Shown here in pieces: positions 58,593-64,000 of a DNA stretch of 64,000 nucleotides. The stretch lies in assembly GCA_014904845.1 (NCBI GenBank), contig MU119310.1:1-64000 (forward strand). The letters are read 5' to 3'. Positions within the stretch are counted from its first letter, which is position 1; every line of letters starts with the position of its first letter. Under the pieces are notes generated by a model. That model searched no databases and was not told where the DNA came from. It saw only the letters and a program-made list of their open reading frames with translations. Made by a program: the position numbers and the translations under genes. The stretch comes from Acephala macrosclerotiorum. Taxonomy: Eukaryota; Ascomycota; Leotiomycetes; Helotiales; Mollisiaceae.

Positions 58593-60987
58593 ATGGCGCA
58601 ACGATACACTCGCCTAGATTCTTCTTCTCTGCTGTCTCAAAGTCGAAATGTGATGCCATGCCTTCAAGACGAGAATGAACAAATTGAGGTAGCAGGACTT
58701 GAAAATCGGGGGCACGAGGCTGCGCGGCAATTCGAGACGAACTTTGACAACCCTCTTCATGAAATCCAGGAAGGAATCGAGATGCGAGAGTCTCGTCAGT
58801 ATGTTTGTTCCAATCCGTTTGTGGTTCACTTTGAGCTAATTCAGCAGCGTCTTTCGATCCAAACAGACTTTGTACTGCCCACCAGGGCCCGAATTAAGCT
58901 CCAAAGACTCGTTAGAGAAGCTCTTATCTGATATCAAGATACAAAATACCCCTCTGGAGGCAAATCCTAAGCTGTCCGGGTGGCGTACAGGCGTCAAGTC
59001 CTGCACTCTCACAGCCCTGTCGGTTTTGATCATTAATGTTGTCTTGACGATTTGGGCTTCTACAAAGAACCGACTCGATGACGGATATGGTGTTTTATAT
59101 GATGGCAGTTGTAGTCGAGGGAGAACCACAAGCACAGTCCTCCATGTGCTGATCAATCTCATCAGCACAATATTACTGGGTGCCAGCAATTACACTATGC
59201 AATGCTTGCACTCGCCGACTCGAGAGGAGGTCAACAAGGCCCACTCAGAGAAGAAATGGCTCGACATTGGCATACCTAGCTGGCGGAATCGGCGTTATGT
59301 CAGCACGAAGAACAACGTCCTGTGGTGGTGCCTGGGGCTCAGCTCTGTGCCATTACATTTTCTGTAGGTAGCTGTGTTCGAATGGGAGGGAGTCTGAAAG
59401 CTCATCTGATGCTAGCTATAATTCCGCCGTCTTCCTGGATGTTACTGTACAAGAGTACAATGCAACCATCACCAGCAGAAGCTTCCCGGAGCTCATCCAG
59501 GAAAACAAGATTCAAGCACCAGAAAATTTCACGGAGCTGGGTTGGCAAGACTGCCAGCACATTTATTCTCGACCTTACGTATTTGGGAACGGCGATGTGT
59601 TTTTGATGACAGCATCCGACGCTATCCAAGCCAACGACACTGTGATTCCTAGCACTGATATTTTCCTTAACGACTTCATCAACATGGGTAGTAGTATATC
59701 CTGGAGCCCCGTGAATATCAGTCTCCATCTCCCATTTGGCACTGCGTCTCTGAATGGGGCCCAATATTTTAATGTCTCTACATGCTACAGCGAGACGAGT
59801 ATGGATCAATGCAAGATCAAATTCAGCCTTCCAATAATGATTCTCGTCATCATTTGCAACGTCGCAAAGGCAAGTTGTATGGCTCTCACCGTCTGGCATT
59901 TGAGACGAGCTCCTCTGGTTACACTCGGTGACGCAATCGCATCGTTCCTCGACAATCCCGACCCTATCACAAAAGATCTCTGTCTCATCACCAAAGAAGA
60001 CATCGAGAACAATGTATGGAACCGTCCTCGAAAGCCCAAGATGTGGAACCCTGTTTCCAAAAGATACCTGTATGCTGGTAACTCTAGGCGATGGATAATT
60101 GTCAACTTCTTGTAGGTCATTTTCCAACTGAAAATGTCCGCGTAGAGCTAAAAGATTCCACTCACAGGTTCTTGATGTGCAGCTTTGTCCTCCTGGTGAT
60201 AGGTTTCATAGCATCATTCTCATCTGGCAGTCCGGTCTCTGCTTTCAAAACTGGGATTGGATTCAGTCCATCTCTGAACCACATTCCTACTATCCTCACC
60301 ACTGGAATAACAATGGGCGGTTTCTGGGGTCTCTTCCTCAACATTCTAGTCGTCAACACTCCCCAGGCGATCATTTCATTCATGAACCTCCTCTACAACA
60401 GCCTCTTCACCTCTTTACTTCTGTGCGACGAATGGCAAGATTTCGCACAACGCCAACAGCCCCTCCGCGTCACGGCTCCTCTAGGCGAACAGCGAAGCAA
60501 ATACTACCTCAGCATCCCTTACCGTTACGGTATACCCGTGCTGATACTCTCAGGTATCTTCCACTGGCTGATATCCGAGAGCCTCTTCTTAGTTCGCATC
60601 ACAGGAGTCTATCATTATGTCATCCAAGACGATTCCGTCTCCTCGATGGGATACTCAACGCTCGGGATCGTGCTGGCTTGCCTCATGGGTTTCGTCATGC
60701 TGGCATTCGTCAATTTGAAGGCATTGCAGAAGTACAGACAGTGTATCCCGATGGTAGGCAGTTGTAGCGCAGCTGTGAGTGCGGCTTGTCATCGCCCTGA
60801 GGATGATGTACAGGCTTCGTTGAAAGCAGTGCAGTGGGGTGTCGTTCAGGGAGCCGATTGCGAGAATGTTGGATCTTGGAAGAGCGGTGAGAAGAGATTC
60901 GGACACTGCAGTTTTACGAGTACGCTTACTTCGCCGCCGATTCCAAGAAGGTGGTATGCTGGGGATATGACTGTTTCGAGACTTTGA
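58593..60987 (+). CDS. DUF6536 multi-span membrane protein
   Basis: Four exons, 58593-58798, 58845-59363, 59416-60111 and 60168-60987, with short introns give 746 residues. The cytosolic N-terminus is followed by GWRTGVKSCTLTALSVLIIN and VLTIWAS, the start of the fungal DUF6536 (PF20163) domain, then LINLISTILLGASNYTMQCL and LHFLYNSAVF. A lumenal or outside loop of about 170 residues carries several N-x-S/T sites. The second half has further helices (CSFVLLVIGFIASFSSGSPV, MGGFWGLFLNILVVNTPQAI, PYRYGIPVLILSGIFHWLIS). Both halves of the family are complete. Function of the family is unknown; plasma membrane location is inferred. Confidence 0.9.
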
Positions 60988-62074
60988 CAGAAGGAAGAGA
61001 TAGAAGAGACCGTCACGTGGAATCTCGGCTCCCCCATGTGATTTTGAAGGGCGTAAACGGAGTTGATTCTTTTAAATCTACGTGAGAAGTCTCTTTATGG
61101 AAAAGCTTCGAACTAAGCTGACTGAGAAAACGTGACGTCACGTGCTGGGTATCACACCTATCGCCGAATAATTTTAGTGCTAAGCTCTCTTCAAATCGAC
61201 AACACTTTTCGACATCGTTATTTCCCCCAGCTCCCCGCCCCCGCGATTGTAGGTGCAGGTGCCCCGTGTTGAATCCCGCCGATCCACCCATTGCGGTGCA
61301 ACGTCAATCACCCCTCTGACTGACTAGTTCGAGACTGAGATACGAATTTTCCGTGCAGCGAGTTATCCGACGCGAGCATCTTGACAGGCTTGAACGAACT
61401 TAGAAGTCAAGCGACTCGATAAAACAGAGTACCATTTGTGGTACTGTAGTTAACACTAAGCGAGTGAATCTTCCGAGATCGAGCTGCCGAATCGGGCGGG
61501 GGTTTCAGATATATCATATATTCTGCTGGTTCTAAACCCTTCTGCCTGGTGTTGCTGCTGCCAAGTGTGGCTGGGAGTTTGACGTGAAAAGATGGTGTTG
61601 AGCTATGCCTCATCCCTAGAGAAAGAAACGACCTCGTCTATCAGAAAGCCGCTTTGAAGATCAAGCCTTTGGCAAAGTGTGCATCTTCGCATCCAAGAGA
61701 GCTATTGTGTTAGTGATTTGGTTAGAGGGTGTGCACTGCCATTCCAAGCCAAGCTACGTGCCAAATTTCGAATTTCGCTTCGGATTGAGCAATGTCTCAC
61801 TCCTTTTGCTTCACAAATACACCTAGCAAGATTTCGGAATGTCATGTATTATCATTCAACACGTCTAGCCCCTGCTACGCCCACCCTAAAGAGAGATCAT
61901 CGCAGAAATCTCTACCATTCGATTTCCTTAGGATCGAGACAAGAAACGGTACTGTACAAAGTTTCGCGCTACAGAGAGATGCAACAGGCTAGATTAAACT
62001 CAGAAGGCATGCAAGAGGCTGTTGCTCGCAATAAAAGACAACATGAAAGTATACAAACGCCTGGACCACCTCCT
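60988..62074. other. Intergenic, no supported gene
   Basis: A plus-strand frame at 61679-62107 has no domain and overlaps the end of the receptor gene on the other strand. Confidence 0.45.
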
Positions 62075-63592
62075 TCACTCGCCAATACTGCTCCCCTGGC
62101 TCTTTGACTTCCCATGCCCTGCGAGAAGGTCATCCATCGGCACCAAATGCGTCTCATCCCCAAGATCCACATCATAACTCTGCGAAAATATGATCGTCTT
62201 GTTATCTATCGGGGGAGCGGGTAGATCCTTTGATCGACCGACGGAGACATTCGCACCGATGCGGTTATGGCTACCCTGGGTATAGTATTCGTTCGTCGAA
62301 GTATTTTTTGTGGTCCCAAGAATTCTTGGGAAAACTCTCACAAGTAGTATCCGTATGCTCGGCATACACGCACAGATAAGACCAACATTAATCTCTACTG
62401 TACTCCACATCGCGACAGGGAGGTTATCCCATGTCAGGTTCGTCGAATTCGCGAATTGGACGAGTGATTGGAGGCGTAGAATGCTGACCACTGTCACACT
62501 GTATTTTCGATCAGTAAATTAATCATAATAGCTTTGAGCTCTTTCCCTCAAACTCACAACGTTCCGACAGTAAACATCATTCCAACTCCAACCTTTTTCT
62601 TCCAATGCAGTTGGAGGTGAACCAACTGGGAGATAGCGAGACCAAGCATCCACACATCCAGTAGAATGCTGATTATTGCGTTCGCCCAACCAAGTCCATT
62701 GACGTTCAAACACTTGCCCTTGTGTAGTCCGTCCCATTGGGTCCAATAGTACGAGATCGGCTGGCATTGAAATATTGCCCCAAGAATAAAGACAGCGCCG
62801 AACAGGATGTCGAAGATGACGGTCATCCAAAGGAGCCTGCGAAATGGAGGTGCTGGGAAAATTCGTAGGTAGAAGAAGAGGATGGAGAGCTTCAGTAGGA
62901 AAACCTGCGCAAAGTAAAGTACCTCCATTACATAGAAGGAGCGAAGGTAGTCCGTGATATGCCGAGGGGCCACGGTCCAAATGTCCCTCCCGAGTCCATT
63001 CGAGGTGAGTCCATGGACTTCCAGAACAGAGCTTGGTATTCCTGACGCAAATGCAACAAATATAGAGTAGTCATCGAGCCCGAATTCTGCCCCCGTCACA
63101 AGTTTGGAGACCACTCTTAACGCCACGACGGCGCCAGAGAGACCAGCAAATGTATTTGAGATGGCATTGAAATATCCGCTCTTATCCCGAACCGGAGCGC
63201 CACACGTAGTCTCAGTGATGTTCTTCGTTGCTGCCGTGGTAACCAAAAATTAAACTTCGTCTTCATCATTCCGGAGGCGGACTGACTTACTCAGTCCTTC
63301 TATGATAGTACATGATTCTGTAACGCACAGCGTTACTTGCGTTTGTAGCGGTACATTCGTGCAGATACATGTCTCATTAGTTGCCAAACATGTCGATTGC
63401 TCGATTGCTGTTTCCAGACAGAGCAACTGAAGTGACCCATCAGAATTTATTCCCCAGAATCGAATCTCAGGGTGCGCAAGAACTTACCGCGCAAGAAGGT
63501 AATTCAGCAATTGAGGTAGCGAGTGTGCTCTGAGCCAGCATCCCCCTCATAGAGGAATGGAGCAAAAATAATATTCCCAGAAATCGCTTCAT
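62075..63592 (-). CDS. CFEM-domain rhodopsin-like receptor (Pth11 type)
   Basis: Four exons on the minus strand, 63592-63488, 63426-63291, 63230-62558 and 62498-62075, give 445 residues. A signal peptide (MKRFLGILFLLHSSMRGMLA) leads into an eight-cysteine CFEM domain, with Cys at about 34, 38, 48, 55, 57, 69, 74 and 90. Seven helices follow: NTFAGLSGAVVALRVVSKLV, GLDDYSIFVAFASG, FYVMEVLYFAQVFLLKLSIL, LLWMTVIFDILFGAVFILGA, WANAIISILLDVWMLGLAIS, and MWSTVEINVGLICACMPSIR. The tail of about 80 residues is cytosolic. CFEM-GPCRs such as Pth11 sense surfaces or hosts in plant-associated fungi; that role here is inference. No lesion seen. Confidence 0.92.
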
Positions 63593-64000
63593 ATTAATTG
63601 ACTTTGGACGAAGCGAAGCCCACCGGTTATATCAAACGAGGACAATCATTTATGTTCAGCTAGGATACAACGTGGACATATCATGCCCTTCGAGCAACGC
63701 AGAGGCCTTCATAACTTGCATAATAATGTAATTGCAGGGTTATACGTCGGCTGGTCTGGCACTAGGTGATCGTATGCAGAATCCTTCTTCCACATGGCGA
63801 TACGCGGTAGAGGCGTCGATAAGAAACCTACTTTTACCGAGGCGGGCGATTCATGCAAGGGGCGAATTCTGCATCTCCTTTATTTTTACCTGACTCCTCA
63901 TGAGCCACTACGACAGAGGGAGACCACTCATATGGTACCTTGAGAATTAGTCGCTTAATAGTCTCTGGTCGGTGCGGTCGCGTGTTTTGCCGGCTCGTGG
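63593..64000. other. Upstream region of the CFEM receptor
   Basis: No gene seen to the end of the window. This stretch should contain the receptor promoter. Confidence 0.45.

Noticed and set aside
1..64000. tRNA, rRNA and CRISPR features
   Set aside because: No cloverleaf with a TTCRA loop, no rRNA segment and no spaced direct-repeat array was found by eye; a covariance-model scan would be decisive for tRNAs.

Overview
The window looks like part of a nuclear chromosome of a filamentous ascomycete (Pezizomycotina). The gene families, small indels and broken HET/retropepsin-type genes would fit a leotiomycete such as a Helotiales species, but that placement is inference. The evidence is: short introns (45-220 nt) with GT..AG borders and CTAAC-like branch points; typical fungal families (CFEM-rhodopsin receptor, Fung_rhodopsin, DUF6536, HET, DHA1-type MFS, fungal STAND N-terminal domain); and a 10-kb AT block with the marks of repeat-induced point mutation (RIP).

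Layout. Positions 1-10200 are an almost pure A+T block with no gene. Positions 10.2-12 kb are the border, with an 11-bp tandem repeat and a decayed C2H2 zinc-finger gene. From 13 to 41 kb the window is mostly intact genes: a STAND-N/retropepsin-like fusion (13.0-14.6), an MFS transporter (16.0-17.9, minus), a BTB protein (19.6-20.7), the PCI protein CSN12 (22.1-24.0, minus), ribosomal protein eL20 (24.5-25.6), an SRA-YDG protein (27.5-29.1), a secreted GPI-type protein (29.6-30.1, minus), a tyrosinase (33.2-34.6, minus), a rhodopsin-domain membrane protein (36.9-38.4) and URA5 (41.0-42.0). Positions 38.7-40.3 and 42-46 kb hold decayed genes (winged-helix/retropepsin, exonuclease, zinc-ribbon, HET) mixed with inverted-repeat elements. 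Positions 46-56 kb are gene-poor, with a SAP-like gene, a threefold tandem repeat and a MITE. Positions 56-63.6 kb hold a dual-specificity phosphatase, a DUF6536 membrane protein and a CFEM receptor.

Working together. There is no clear biosynthetic cluster. CSN12 and eL20 are divergently transcribed housekeeping genes. The more unusual content is genome-defence related: an SRA-domain protein that could read methylated DNA, a RIP-type AT block, RIP-type stop codons in a retropepsin-containing relic, two separate retropepsin-like fusions, and at least five small inverted-repeat elements, three of them flanked by TA and one by a 5-bp duplication. Gene models were spliced by hand from frame, donor/acceptor and family continuity; exon borders are given so they can be checked against transcripts.
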